The notes under the pieces were generated by a model, which was not told the DNA's origin, did not search any database, and saw nothing but the letters and a program-made list of their open reading frames with translations. Made by a program: the position numbers and the translations under genes. DNA of 64,000 nt from Pseudomonadaceae bacterium SI-3 (GTDB lineage Bacteria > Pseudomonadota > Gammaproteobacteria > Pseudomonadales > Pseudomonadaceae): the NCBI GenBank assembly GCA_004010935.1, contig CP026511.1:1736001-1800000 (forward strand), given 5' to 3'. Shown piece by piece: positions 48,576-58,009 of the stretch. How positions within the stretch are numbered: position 1 is the first letter of the stretch; every line of letters begins with the position of its first letter.

Positions 48576-49898
48576 TCAGATCACTTCGGCCCAGAGGTCA
48601 TATTCGTCGGCGTTGGTCACGCGGACGCGGACCTTTTCGCCAGCCTGAAGTGGACGCTCGCTGTCGATGTAGACCATGCCGTCAATTTCAGGGGCGTCGG
48701 CCCATGAGCGACCGATGGCGCCGTCCTCGTCCACCTCGTCGATCAGCACGTCCAGTTCTTGTCCGATCTTGCGTTCTAGGCGCGCCGCGCTGATGGCTTG
48801 CTGATGGGCCATGAAACGGTCCCAGCGGTCCTGCTTGACGTCGTCCGGTACGGGTTCAAGGTCCATCGCTTCAGCGGGCGCGCCCTCGACCGGCGAGTAC
48901 TGGAAGCAGCCAACACGGTCGAGCTGGGCTTCGGTCAGCCAGTCGAGCAAGTACTGGAAGTCCTCTTCGGTCTCGCCGGGAAAGCCCACGATGAAGGTGG
49001 AGCGGATGGTCAGCTCCGGGCAGATTTCACGCCACTTCTTGATGCGTGCCAGTGTCTTGTCTTCGAAGGCTGGGCGCTTCATGGCCTTGAGCACCTTCGG
49101 GCTGGCGTGCTGGAAGGGAATGTCCAGGTACGGCAGGATCTTGCCCGCAGCCATCAGCGGGATCACGTCGTCGACGTTCGGGTAGGGATACACATAGTGC
49201 AGTCGCACCCACACGCCCATGCTCGACAGCGCCTGGCACAGCTCGAGCATGCGCGTCTTGACCGGCTGGCCATTCCAGAAATCGGTCTTGTACTTGACGT
49301 CAACACCATAGGCGCTGGTGTCCTGGGAGATCACCAGGATCTCCTTCACGCCGGCTTTGACCAGGCGCTCGGCCTCGCTGAGCACGTCGCCCACCGGACG
49401 GCTGACCAGCTTGCCGCGCATGGAGGGGATGATGCAGAAGCTGCAGGTGTGGTTGCAGCCTTCAGAAATCTTCAGGTAGGCATAGTGACGCGGGGTCAGC
49501 TTGATGCCCTGCGGCGGCACCAGATCGACGAAGGGATCGTGATCGATGTTCGGCGGCACCACTTGGTGTACGGCGTTAATCACCTGCTCGTACTGCTGTG
49601 GGCCGGTTACCGCCAGCACGCTGGGGTGCACGCTACGGATATTGTCTTCAGCAACGCCCATGCAGCCGGTGACGATCACCTTGCCGTTCTCGGCGATGGC
49701 TTCACCGATGGCATCCAGCGACTCGGCCTTGGCGCTGTCAATGAAGCCGCAGGTGTTGACCACCACCACGTCGGCGTCCTCGTAGGACGGCACGATCTGG
49801 TAACCCTCCATGCGCAGCTGGGTGAGGATGCGTTCAGAGTCGACCGTTGCCTTGGGGCAACCCAGGCTGACGAACCCGACTGTTGGCGTTTTGCTCAT
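48576..49898 (-). CDS. rimO: Ribosomal protein S12 methylthiotransferase RimO
   Basis: Radical-SAM enzyme that adds a methylthio group to an Asp of ribosomal protein S12. 440 residues: UPF0004 domain with cluster cysteines C14, C50 and C79; radical-SAM domain with C148, C152 and C155 ([10 protein letters not shown]); and a C-terminal TRAM domain (about 375-440). The start [13 protein letters not shown] at 49898 has GAGG; an upstream in-frame start at 49958 is not needed. It is a single gene with its own terminator. Confidence 0.96.
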   Translation of the reverse strand: MSKTPTVGFVSLGCPKATVDSERILTQLRMEGYQIVPSYEDADVVVVNTCGFIDSAKAESLDAIGEAIAENGKVIVTGCMGVAEDNIRSVHPSVLAVTGPQQYEQVINAVHQVVPPNIDHDPFVDLVPPQGIKLTPRHYAYLKISEGCNHTCSFCIIPSMRGKLVSRPVGDVLSEAERLVKAGVKEILVISQDTSAYGVDVKYKTDFWNGQPVKTRMLELCQALSSMGVWVRLHYVYPYPNVDDVIPLMAAGKILPYLDIPFQHASPKVLKAMKRPAFEDKTLARIKKWREICPELTIRSTFIVGFPGETEEDFQYLLDWLTEAQLDRVGCFQYSPVEGAPAEAMDLEPVPDDVKQDRWDRFMAHQQAISAARLERKIGQELDVLIDEVDEDGAIGRSWADAPEIDGMVYIDSERPLQAGEKVRVRVTNADEYDLWAEVI

Positions 49899-50020
49899 CG
49901 ACTTTGAACCTCGAAAACCGCGCATGAAAAAGGCGCGCGAGTATATAGAGCTGGGCATTTTTTAGCCATGTCTGCCGTCGCCCGGCCAAGGCATCAATGC
50001 CATTAGGGGCGAGCCAAGGA

Positions 50021-51625
50021 TCAGGCGTCCGCTTTGGAATCTTCCGGCGAGTACTGATCGGGCTCAGCGATTTCCGAGCGATTCCGGCCGTTTTGCTTGG
50101 CACGGTACAGCGCGGCATCGGCCAGCTTCAGGACGCGTTCGATGTCGCTGGCGTGCATGGGCCAGACTGCGATTCCCAGTGAAACGGTAATGTTGCCGAC
50201 CACGGGGATTTGCTCCAGCTCGACGCTGGTGCGCAGACGCTCGGCTACCAGCAACGCCGAATCGAGGGTGGTATTGGGCAGCAGCATCAAGAACTCCTCG
50301 CCGCCGCTGCGACAGAGAACGTCAGCGTCCCGTGAGCAGGTCGTCATCAGTCCAGCCATCTGGCGGATGACGGTATCGCCCACATCATGACCGTGGGTGT
50401 CGTTGATGCGCTTGAAATGGTCGATATCCAGCGCTATGACCGCAAATGATCGGCCCTCGCTGGCGAGCATCTCGAGGGCCAGTGTGAGGCCGCGACGGTT
50501 GTGCAGCCCGGTCAGCGGATCGGTTTGAGCGTCCAGGTTGAGCTTGCCGATGCGCTGATGCAGCAGGCTGATGCCCAATTGCATGGCGCGCTTGAGTTGC
50601 GCCGCTTCGAAATACCAGGAGCGGATACGCTGAATGCGCTCAGCGCTGTTGGGAGCATCCATTTCGCTGGCGCGCTGGGCCAGCTGAGAAAGCGGTCGCG
50701 TTATCAACGTCGCCAGTCCCCAGATGCAAAGCAGCGTCAGCAGGGCGAGCGGTGCCGTCTCTCGGATGACTTTGAGCATCAGATCATCGAGCGGCTGCAG
50801 CGTGTCGGCGGTTGGTCGCTGGGCCACGATGCCCCAGCCTGCTGCTGGGGAGGCCGCATAGCCAGCCAGCATATCCACGCCTTGACTGTTGATCACTCGA
50901 AGGCTGCCGGACTCCCCTTGCAGCACCCTGTCGATGACTTCGTTCTCGCCCACTACTGTACCCAGGCGTTTCGGCTGCGGGTGATAGAGGAGCCTTCGTG
51001 ACTGGTCGACGGCATAAAGGTAGGAGCCGTCCTGATAGAAGTGCTCGCCCAACATGCTATGGAGGATGTTGCGCTCGCGCAGAGAAATCACCCCGCCTAT
51101 ATAGCCGAGGTAGGTACCGTCACGGGCGACGATAGGATGCGAAATAAGGATTACCAACGTACCTAGTGCCGACGTGTACGGGCTGCTGATCAGCGGCTCG
51201 CGCTTAGCCAAGGCTCGGAGAGCACCCGGTGAGTTCAGCTTTTGCCCGACCAATAGGCCGGTATTCGGAGCGGTCGCCAGCACTTCGCCTTGGGCGCTGG
51301 TAACAACGACGGCATTGAAGCTGTCTGTCTGCTGCCGAAGCCGTCTGGCTTCCTCGTTCAGTACACCGTTGTCAGGAAACTGGGCAGCGATATTCTCAGC
51401 GCTGACGGCCAATTGCTGCTGGGCCGAGTGAAAGAACAATTCTGTCCCGTCTGCCAGTTTTGCCGCATAAGCGCGGTTGGCAGCCAGCGTGCTGCCGATC
51501 AGCGAGTCACGCTGGACCTTATAGCTGGCGTAGAAGCCGATACCGAGCGTGATCAAGCCACTCAGCATTGCCAACAGGATGATCAGTCGGCGCAAGTCCA
51601 AGCGAGGTAGGCGAGCGGTTTGCAT
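50021..51625 (-). CDS. Membrane diguanylate cyclase with periplasmic Cache sensor
   Basis: Makes cyclic di-GMP from two GTP. 534 residues: first transmembrane helix about 13-35, a periplasmic dCache-type sensor (about 40-285), a second helix near 290-308, a HAMP-like/coil linker (310-360), and a GGDEF domain (about 365-515). The active site is GGEEF at 441-445 and the product-inhibition I-site RDAD is at 432-435, five residues before it, so it should be active and feedback-inhibited. It is divergent from the KaiC-like gene. Confidence 0.93.
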   Translation of the reverse strand: MQTARLPRLDLRRLIILLAMLSGLITLGIGFYASYKVQRDSLIGSTLAANRAYAAKLADGTELFFHSAQQQLAVSAENIAAQFPDNGVLNEEARRLRQQTDSFNAVVVTSAQGEVLATAPNTGLLVGQKLNSPGALRALAKREPLISSPYTSALGTLVILISHPIVARDGTYLGYIGGVISLRERNILHSMLGEHFYQDGSYLYAVDQSRRLLYHPQPKRLGTVVGENEVIDRVLQGESGSLRVINSQGVDMLAGYAASPAAGWGIVAQRPTADTLQPLDDLMLKVIRETAPLALLTLLCIWGLATLITRPLSQLAQRASEMDAPNSAERIQRIRSWYFEAAQLKRAMQLGISLLHQRIGKLNLDAQTDPLTGLHNRRGLTLALEMLASEGRSFAVIALDIDHFKRINDTHGHDVGDTVIRQMAGLMTTCSRDADVLCRSGGEEFLMLLPNTTLDSALLVAERLRTSVELEQIPVVGNITVSLGIAVWPMHASDIERVLKLADAALYRAKQNGRNRSEIAEPDQYSPEDSKADA

Positions 51626-51687
51626 AATTCCGGTTGTAATCAGTCTCGGTAACGGTGCGATGTAGAGATTTTGTTTGCCTCCAGCAA

Positions 51688-51703
51688 CGACTGCAATCAG
51701 TCG
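51688..51703. other. Inverted repeat between the cyclase and KaiC-like genes
   Basis: CGACTG-CAAT-CAGTCG, perfect 6-bp arms, in the 290-base divergent interval 51626-51917. The part AATCAGTC also occurs near 51636. It is a candidate operator. Confidence 0.35.
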
Positions 51704-51917
51704 ACATAGGGCTGGCTGCTCCTGGCTCAGGGGGTAACTCGCGAGACCCTAACACGGTCATCGAGCAGGCAAACAAGATTATTGACTGCGTCCCCCTCGC
51801 TATCATGGGTAAAACATGAACAACCGAGCGCGGCAGGTGACCAATGTGCACCGGCGAGTAATTAGGTCCGGGGTCCCTTTGCTACCATGCGCTCATTGAT
51901 CGAAACGGAAAGCTGCT

Positions 51918-53396
51918 GTGACCGACAACTCTACCTATTCGCCAACCGCGCCGACTCATGTTCCGACCGGCGTGCCAGGGTTGGACGCTGTCCTCAAAGG
52001 TGGGCTGCTACCCCGAGCGGTCTATATCGTTCAGGGTGGGCCTGGCGAGGGAAAGACCATTCTTGCCAACCAGATCTGTTACAGCTGGGCGGCTCGTGGC
52101 GAGCGCTCGCTGTATGTCACCTTGCTGGCTGAAACCCACCACCGTCTGCTTCGTCATTTGCAGAACATGCGATTCATGGACAACCAATTCGCCGGAACTT
52201 CGGTGGTCTATGAAAGTGCTTTCGACATTCTGCGTACCGACGGATTGGAAGGCATCCTTCGCTACCTCACGCGCAACGGCAAGCGCCAGCAGGCTTCGCT
52301 GATCGTGATTGACGGCCTGTTCGCGCTGGAAGAAAACGCCGCCTCGGAGCGAGCGTTCCGTGAGTTCATCAACGACTTGTCGATCTACGCTGACGTGGTT
52401 GGGTGCACCATTCTGTTGCTGACCAACAGCAAGCGCGACTCCGGTAGCCCTGAGTTCACTATGGTTGATGGTTGGTTGCACCTGGGGAGCGACGAGGACC
52501 AGTTCCGCACCTACCGCTATCTACAGGTGCGCAAGTTCCGCGGCAGCGACTTCATCTCCGGTCGGCACATGACCTCGATCACCAGCGACGGTTTTCGCGT
52601 GTTTCCGCGGCTCGAGGCGGTCACTGGCGATCTACAGTCGGCAAACATGCGCGACGAGCGCTTGAGCACGGGCGTCGCCGGGCTCGACGACATCATTCAG
52701 GGCGGCATTCCTTTTTCCTCGACGACCTTGCTGGTAGGCCCGACAGGGGTAGGCAAGACCACCTTGGGACTGAGCTTCATCTGCGAGAGCAGCGAAGCCG
52801 AGCCTGGGCTCATTTTCGGCTTCTACGAGGACGCCCACAGACTGCGACGTCGTGCGAAAGCGCTTGGGCTTGAGCTGGGCGCGATGATCGACAGCGGCGT
52901 GGTGGAGGTGGTCCATCACTCCCCGACGGAGCTGTTACAGGATCAGCTCGCTGAAGAAATTATCGAGGAGGTCCGCCGCCGGGGCGTCAAACGGCTGTTC
53001 ATCGACGGCATCGACGCGTTCAAGCAGGCGGCGGTGAACGAGCAGCGGCTGGGCCGTTTTGTCAGCACTCTTACCGCTATCCTGCGTTGCGAGGGCGTGA
53101 CTACGGTATTTAGCGCCGAGCTGGCCGAGATCGTCGGTGGCGAACATGGGCTGCAGTTCGCGGCGGTCTCGGCGATAGCGGAGAACATCATTCTGCTGCG
53201 GTACGCGGAACTCGAGTCGAGGCTCTACCGTACTCTAGCCATTTTGAAGATGCGTGAAAGCGGCTTCGATCCCTATGTATATGAGTTCTATCTGGGCGAG
53301 GGAGGATTCAAGCTCGGAGGGAGGATGGAGCGTACCGAGGGGGTCGTGACGGGGCAGCCCCACCGTCAGACCCTAACGGGAGGGCGGGATGCGTGA
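51918..53396 (+). CDS. Two-domain KaiC-like RecA-family ATPase
   Basis: 492 residues with two KaiC domains. Domain 1: Walker A GGPGEGKT (40-47) and Walker B LIVIDGLFAL near 128. Domain 2: Walker A GPTGVGKTT (274-282) and RLFIDGIDAF near 363. The paired glutamates of clock KaiC appear only partly (AETHH and YEDAH). There are no kaiA or kaiB genes nearby. Such KaiC homologues in non-cyanobacteria are linked to stress or signalling. It starts with GTG at 51918 behind GGAAAG. It overlaps the response-regulator gene by 8 bases. Confidence 0.92.
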   Translation: MTDNSTYSPTAPTHVPTGVPGLDAVLKGGLLPRAVYIVQGGPGEGKTILANQICYSWAARGERSLYVTLLAETHHRLLRHLQNMRFMDNQFAGTSVVYESAFDILRTDGLEGILRYLTRNGKRQQASLIVIDGLFALEENAASERAFREFINDLSIYADVVGCTILLLTNSKRDSGSPEFTMVDGWLHLGSDEDQFRTYRYLQVRKFRGSDFISGRHMTSITSDGFRVFPRLEAVTGDLQSANMRDERLSTGVAGLDDIIQGGIPFSSTTLLVGPTGVGKTTLGLSFICESSEAEPGLIFGFYEDAHRLRRRAKALGLELGAMIDSGVVEVVHHSPTELLQDQLAEEIIEEVRRRGVKRLFIDGIDAFKQAAVNEQRLGRFVSTLTAILRCEGVTTVFSAELAEIVGGEHGLQFAAVSAIAENIILLRYAELESRLYRTLAILKMRESGFDPYVYEFYLGEGGFKLGGRMERTEGVVTGQPHRQTLTGGRDA

Positions 53397-53799
53397 CGAG
53401 CAGCCGCAAGAGCTCGACCCGCTCGTGTTGCTGGTCGAGGATGAGCTCGGCCTCAGCAAGCTGATGGTGATGATTCTCGAGGACGAGGGCTACCGAGTCG
53501 TCGAAGCGGCAAATGGCGCGCAGGGCTTGGCCAAGCTTGAGCAGGAAAAACCGGCGCTGATCATCACTGACTATATGATGCCCGAGCTCAATGGCTACGA
53601 GATGGTTTGCACGATACGCAAGAACCCGGCGTTCGACGACGTGCCGATTCTGATGATGAGTGCTGCCTTGCCTCAGCAGTTGCCGGTCGACGATCTGGTC
53701 GATCATTTTCTGCCCAAGGGCACCGGGCTTGAGAAGCTGGTGACCACCATTCGCCATCTCATCGAGACTGGCGGCAAGCCTTTAGAGCCGGCTCCCTAA
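53389..53799 (+). CDS. Single-domain response regulator (REC)
   Basis: 136 residues, receiver domain only: acidic pocket E17/D18 (LLVEDE), phospho-acceptor D61 (IITDYMMPE), switch S91 and K110 (FLPKG). There is no output domain, so it works through a partner. The overlap with the KaiC-like gene strongly suggests that the two proteins act together, with the REC as input or output of the ATPase. No histidine kinase gene lies in the vicinity. Confidence 0.92.
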   Translation: MRDEQPQELDPLVLLVEDELGLSKLMVMILEDEGYRVVEAANGAQGLAKLEQEKPALIITDYMMPELNGYEMVCTIRKNPAFDDVPILMMSAALPQQLPVDDLVDHFLPKGTGLEKLVTTIRHLIETGGKPLEPAP

Positions 53800-53819
53800 T
53801 GGCCGGCCGGCTGCTGCGC

Positions 53820-54890
53820 TCAGGGCGCCGGGGTTAGGCCCGCACCGCTGACACCTTGCCGGTTGCTTGGCAGGAAGCGCTTGAGGCGCAACGCTGGCGA
53901 CTCGATCAGGTGCCAGGACAATGCAGCGATGGCGATGCTCGCTGCCAGGCTGATCGCCATGAACATTGGCAGCGAAAGCTTCGGGTCCAGCCAATGAACC
54001 AACAGCTGCTGCACTGGGAAACTGAAAATGTAGATGCCATACGAAAAGTCACCGTATCGGCCGAAGCGAGACAGTCGCGGAATTCTCAGGTGCGCCAGGT
54101 AAATGGTCAGGTAGGGCAATGTCAGCACATGAACGAGGAACCACCACTCGGTCCTCGCGCTGATCAGCGAAAGCGTAAGCAGCACGACCGCGATCTTCCA
54201 GTCCCAGGGCAGGATCTTGCGATACAGATAGAGCGCTGATCCGAGAAAGAAAAACATGCCCAGGCGAGTCACCTTGCGCAGCATGTCGCTCTCCAGCCCA
54301 AGGTTAGGCGCCAAGTGGAAATGGATGAACATAAGCGCGATTGGCACTGCCAGTACGGCGATTCGTCCGAACAGTTTGAGCAGCCCCAGCAACAACAACA
54401 TCGTGTACATCAGCACTTCATAAGGCAGCGTCCAGACTGATCCATTGACCGTCTCGGGGAACGGGTTTTCGGTGAATACGCCAGGCAGGTGGAACTGGGT
54501 GAACAGCGCCACATTCGTCAGATAGCGGACGGTCTGGCTATTGAGCAGGTACTCGCTCAGCGACAATTCGGTGGCCAGCGGGCCGACAATGAAAGCCGTG
54601 AACAGCGTCGATACCGCTAGCGCCGGAAATATTCGCAGCGCTCGTTTGCCGGCGAAGTCCAGGCTGCTGCGGCTGTGAATCCACGATGCGGCAATCAGAA
54701 AACCGCTCATGACGAAGAATAGATTCACCGCTATCTCGGCCGTATCCATCGAACCGGTGAACAGCCGCACCGGTTCGACAGCGCCCAGTCCGGACAGCCA
54801 GTAACAATGGCCAAGCACCACTGCGGACGCAGCGAAGAAGCGTAGAAAGTCAAAGTTGTTTTCGTCGCGTTGCACCGATGCGATATCCAT
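53820..54890 (-). CDS. Acyltransferase family 3 membrane protein
   Basis: 356 residues, about ten membrane helices. The N-terminal block FDFLRFFAASAVVLGHCYW carries the conserved Arg and His of OafA/WecH-type O-acyltransferases, and NLFFVMSGFLIA follows. These enzymes add acetyl or other acyl groups to polysaccharides; here it probably decorates the exopolysaccharide of this locus. It is the most downstream gene of the minus-strand cluster and converges with the response-regulator gene. Confidence 0.9.
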   Translation of the reverse strand: MDIASVQRDENNFDFLRFFAASAVVLGHCYWLSGLGAVEPVRLFTGSMDTAEIAVNLFFVMSGFLIAASWIHSRSSLDFAGKRALRIFPALAVSTLFTAFIVGPLATELSLSEYLLNSQTVRYLTNVALFTQFHLPGVFTENPFPETVNGSVWTLPYEVLMYTMLLLLGLLKLFGRIAVLAVPIALMFIHFHLAPNLGLESDMLRKVTRLGMFFFLGSALYLYRKILPWDWKIAVVLLTLSLISARTEWWFLVHVLTLPYLTIYLAHLRIPRLSRFGRYGDFSYGIYIFSFPVQQLLVHWLDPKLSLPMFMAISLAASIAIAALSWHLIESPALRLKRFLPSNRQGVSGAGLTPAP

Positions 54891-54918
54891 GCGCGTCTCC
54901 TAATCAAGTCCAGAACAG

Positions 54919-55917
54919 TCAACGCAGTGGGAAGGTCTTGTTCATGCCCAATGCACCGTTTTCGCCGTCATGGATGGCCTGCTCGAGAAGCGCCAGGCGC
55001 TCCCGGCTGTTACGCAAGCGGGCAAAGAGGCGCAACAGGGTGAGAAAGACCGCTCGGTTGAGCCAGTGAAGCCGGGGCGAAGCGGCCCAGACGTTTTTGT
55101 CGAACCATGCTTGGTTGCGCGCGGTGTAGTAGGCGCGGAAATCGGAATCACCAAGCAGGAAGGTTTCGTAGATGTTGCTGGTGCGCTCCTTGATGTTCCA
55201 GGACTGCTCCAGCTCCTCGATCACGGCTTCGGTAAAGAGATACAGTCGTCCACCGCTGGCGGTAATGCGCCGGGTGTATTCGGTATCGTCAACGTAGAGG
55301 ACCAGTTCCTTGAGCGGCAGACCTATCCGTTCATACAGGCTTCGATGGGCGAGCATGCCGCCGTAGGGGGCGAATGGCAGGCTGATGCTCGTGGGTGGCC
55401 TACTGGGCCGCTTGCCCCAGGGCAGCCGACGCCAGAGTTTGTAAGGCAGCTGGGCGATATGAAAACCGAAGTAGCTGGAGCGCGGCTGGCGGATGTACCG
55501 CGGGGGCACGCCTTGCGCAACGTCGGCTTGTTGCGTTGCCCGATAGCCCAGCACCGCGACCCGATCCTTGCCGAGCAGGCTAGTGAGGCGCGCAAGCTCG
55601 CGGTGCAGAATCGATACCGCGGCAGCCGTGGGCGCGTTGTCGTCGTCCATCATCCAGATGTAATCGGCATCCGTAGCCAAGGCGGCCTGAAGGCCCACCG
55701 CGTAGCCATTGGCCGAACCGGTGTTCTCTGTCAGCTCGATCAGGCGGACCTGGTCCGGCCAGCGTTCCGTCAACTGATCGAGTGGTGCCAGCGCCGCGTT
55801 GCTTACCACCACCACGCCGCTGATGGCGGTAAAGCTCAGGGCCCGTTCGATCAGTTGCTGGAGATAGGGCAGCCGGTCGCCGTAGGTCACGGTAACCACA
55901 GTGGTTTTCGAAGTCAT
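54919..55917 (-). CDS. GT2-family glycosyltransferase
   Basis: 332 residues, GT-A fold: VVTVTYGDRLPYLQQLIE at the start, nucleotide/metal motif WMMDDDNAP near 90, and a downstream DDTEY block that may supply the catalytic base. The overall shape resembles rhamnosyl- and galactofuranosyl-transferases of the GlfT2/WbbL kind. The start at 55917 is supported by family fit; the ribosome site is weak. It would add one sugar to the repeat unit on the cytoplasmic face. It sits 28 bases before the acyltransferase gene. Confidence 0.88.
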   Translation of the reverse strand: MTSKTTVVTVTYGDRLPYLQQLIERALSFTAISGVVVVSNAALAPLDQLTERWPDQVRLIELTENTGSANGYAVGLQAALATDADYIWMMDDDNAPTAAAVSILHRELARLTSLLGKDRVAVLGYRATQQADVAQGVPPRYIRQPRSSYFGFHIAQLPYKLWRRLPWGKRPSRPPTSISLPFAPYGGMLAHRSLYERIGLPLKELVLYVDDTEYTRRITASGGRLYLFTEAVIEELEQSWNIKERTSNIYETFLLGDSDFRAYYTARNQAWFDKNVWAASPRLHWLNRAVFLTLLRLFARLRNSRERLALLEQAIHDGENGALGMNKTFPLR

Positions 55918-56041
55918 GGTTGTCTCGGCGTGAATCCTGAGGATGCCCGCTACCTTGATAGCGTGGCTCATCTGGCAAGGCCCTTGCGGCGATGCGGTTG
56001 GAGCGATAGCGGGAACTCGTTGAGCGTGGTCTACAGCTGAA

Positions 56042-56266
56042 TCAAACGATCTTGTCGGGTGCGTTGCTGATTGCTAGATACGTTCCATTGGCCGATCGAT
56101 CGGCGGAAGAAGGGCTATCGTCCTCTGCGGTAAAGAACGCGTGGAAGACACTGATCAATGGGTTATTACCGGGCATGCCGGCGATTGCCGGAGCCTGGAA
56201 TATTTCCGTATAGGAATACCCGTCTGCATACACCAGCGTTTGCTTGGTTTGGTCTGCACTGTCCAT
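56042..56266 (-). CDS. Small hypothetical protein in the polysaccharide locus
   Basis: 74 residues, acidic, no signal peptide or membrane segment, not recognised. It begins MDSADQTKQTLVYADGYSY behind a TGGAG ribosome site. The middle is rich in small residues and Pro/Gly (FQAPAIAGMPGNNPLI). The coding case rests on the start signal and its position between cluster genes, with a 23-base gap to the next small gene upstream. It could be a small accessory or a chance ORF. Confidence 0.55.
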   Translation of the reverse strand: MDSADQTKQTLVYADGYSYTEIFQAPAIAGMPGNNPLISVFHAFFTAEDDSPSSADRSANGTYLAISNAPDKIV

Positions 56267-56289
56267 GGCGTCTCCAAATAGGTCGCGGG

Positions 56290-56616
56290 TTAAAACGAGT
56301 AACGAGTGCTTTCGCCTGAGCGGATGTACGGGCTGCCGGAAAGCGGCTTCGCCAAGCGAATTGGGGCAGGAGATGGTGTGTCGGCGTGGTTGACCACGAT
56401 GCATGGGCTAACGCTCTGGCGTGACCCGAGGTTGTAGATATTCTTTCCAGCCGCACAGCGGGACGTGCCCTGCGCAGCACTCTCATACTCGTGCAGGTGC
56501 TGCTCATCGTATGCTGAGCCGGTTTTGTGGCTGGCGTTTGTTGTCCCGCTGATCAGCAGCGCGAGGCTTAATGCCGAAAGGGTCTGAATGCGGTGTGTTG
56601 CGGTGGTTGTGTTCAT
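56290..56616 (-). CDS. Small exported hypothetical protein
   Basis: 108 residues with a probable signal peptide (hydrophobic core LSALSLALLISG, cut near TNA-SHK, residue 28). The mature part has two cysteines (in TSRCAAGKN and VSPCIVVNH) that could form a disulphide. I do not recognise the family. The start at 56616 has AAGG close by. It sits 34 bases after a GT4 gene, so it is probably cotranscribed with the polysaccharide genes and acts in the periplasm or outside. Confidence 0.6.
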   Translation of the reverse strand: MNTTTATHRIQTLSALSLALLISGTTNASHKTGSAYDEQHLHEYESAAQGTSRCAAGKNIYNLGSRQSVSPCIVVNHADTPSPAPIRLAKPLSGSPYIRSGESTRYSF

Positions 56617-56650
56617 CCTTGAAGCCTCGCAATGGGGAATGAGGGCTCGG

Positions 56651-57868
56651 TCAGGCGTGCTTCATCGGTACAGCCGTCGGGTAAACCTGAGCCACGCTCA
56701 GAGGGGTTACCGTTGGTCGATGCAACAGCGCGTCCTGCCCTTGAAGCAACGAAACCTCTCGAACCCTAGTATCAACGAACACCTTAATCTCCTGCCTGAA
56801 TCGTTCGGTTGAAAATCGCTCTGCGCTTGTGCGGCAAGTCTCAGGCAGGATCAGATGCGCTTGCGCCTCGAATTGCCCCACAGCGGCTATCAGTGACTCC
56901 GGCGTCTGTTCGGTATAGAACACGCCCGTCGGCTCGGGGTGGTCGATTCCTCGTACGGTTTCCAGTACACCCCCTCTGCCATAGGCGATAACGGGCGTGC
57001 CGCATGCCTGGGCTTCGATGGGTGCTATGCCGAAGTCTTCTTCCGCTGCAAAGACGAAGGCGCGGGCGCGCTGCATGTGGTGCAGCAGCACCGCGAAGCT
57101 CTGATACCCCATCAGCGTTACGTTCGACGTGGCGAGCTCCTTGGCCTTTTCCATCTCAGGTCCGCTGCCGATCACGACCAGCTTCTTGTCCGGCATCCGC
57201 GAAAACGCCTCGACGATCATCGGGATGCGCTTGTAAGGCACCATTCGCGAGGCGGTCAGGTAGTAATCCTCCTTCTCCGCGTGGAGCGTGAACTGGCGCG
57301 TGTCGACCGGCGGGTAGATCACCGTGGATTCGCGTCGGTAGCTCTTGTTGATTCGCCGGCCGATGAAGTGCGAGTTGGCGACGAAGTCATCCACGCCGCT
57401 GGCGGTGCGCTGATCCCACATGCGCATGTAGTGCAGGAGCATGCGTGCCAGCTTGGCCTTGAAACCATGGTCCAGGCTCGCTTCGTGCAGGTACTGATGT
57501 TGCAGATCCCAGGCATAGCGAATCGGCGAGTGCACATAGCTGATATGCAGTTGGTTGGGGCCGGTCAATACGCCCTTGGCGACGGCGTGACTGCTGGAAA
57601 TCACCAGGTCATAACCCGACATGTCCAGCTGCTCGATGGCCAGTGGCATCAACGGCAAATACTTCTGGTAGTGCGTCTTCGCCTTCGGCAGTTGCTGAAT
57701 GAAGGTCGTGGTGGCGCGCTTGCCGCCGAGGTTGGCGCGGTCTTCGTCGGAGAGGAAGTCGATCACGGAATAGAGGTCGGCTTCCGGCCAGACGTCCAGT
57801 AGTCCGGAAAGCACCCTCTCAGCACCGGCGTAGGTCACTAGCCAGTCATGAATTATGGCGATTTTCAT
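56651..57868 (-). CDS. GT4-family glycosyltransferase
   Basis: 405 residues, GT-B fold. The N-terminus MKIAIIHDWLVTYAGAERVL is typical of mannosyl/rhamnosyl-transferases such as WbaZ-like proteins. The donor-site E-x7-E motif is in EEDFGIAPIEAQACG near 290. The preceding domain contains SSSHAVAKGV and YVHSPIRYAWD. It transfers a sugar, perhaps mannose, from a nucleotide sugar. A 141-base gap separates it from the next gene upstream. Confidence 0.92.
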   Translation of the reverse strand: MKIAIIHDWLVTYAGAERVLSGLLDVWPEADLYSVIDFLSDEDRANLGGKRATTTFIQQLPKAKTHYQKYLPLMPLAIEQLDMSGYDLVISSSHAVAKGVLTGPNQLHISYVHSPIRYAWDLQHQYLHEASLDHGFKAKLARMLLHYMRMWDQRTASGVDDFVANSHFIGRRINKSYRRESTVIYPPVDTRQFTLHAEKEDYYLTASRMVPYKRIPMIVEAFSRMPDKKLVVIGSGPEMEKAKELATSNVTLMGYQSFAVLLHHMQRARAFVFAAEEDFGIAPIEAQACGTPVIAYGRGGVLETVRGIDHPEPTGVFYTEQTPESLIAAVGQFEAQAHLILPETCRTSAERFSTERFRQEIKVFVDTRVREVSLLQGQDALLHRPTVTPLSVAQVYPTAVPMKHA

Positions 57869-58009
57869 TGCGATGGCCTTTTTGTAGGTTGGGGAGTGGC
57901 GGCCGTCCCCTCAGTTGCCGTGACGGGAATCGCAGCCGATGCCGTTACTGCTGTACCGGCGGGCGGGGGTGGTGCGTCGGAACAGTCAGGTGGCGGACCG
58001 GGCCTCGGG

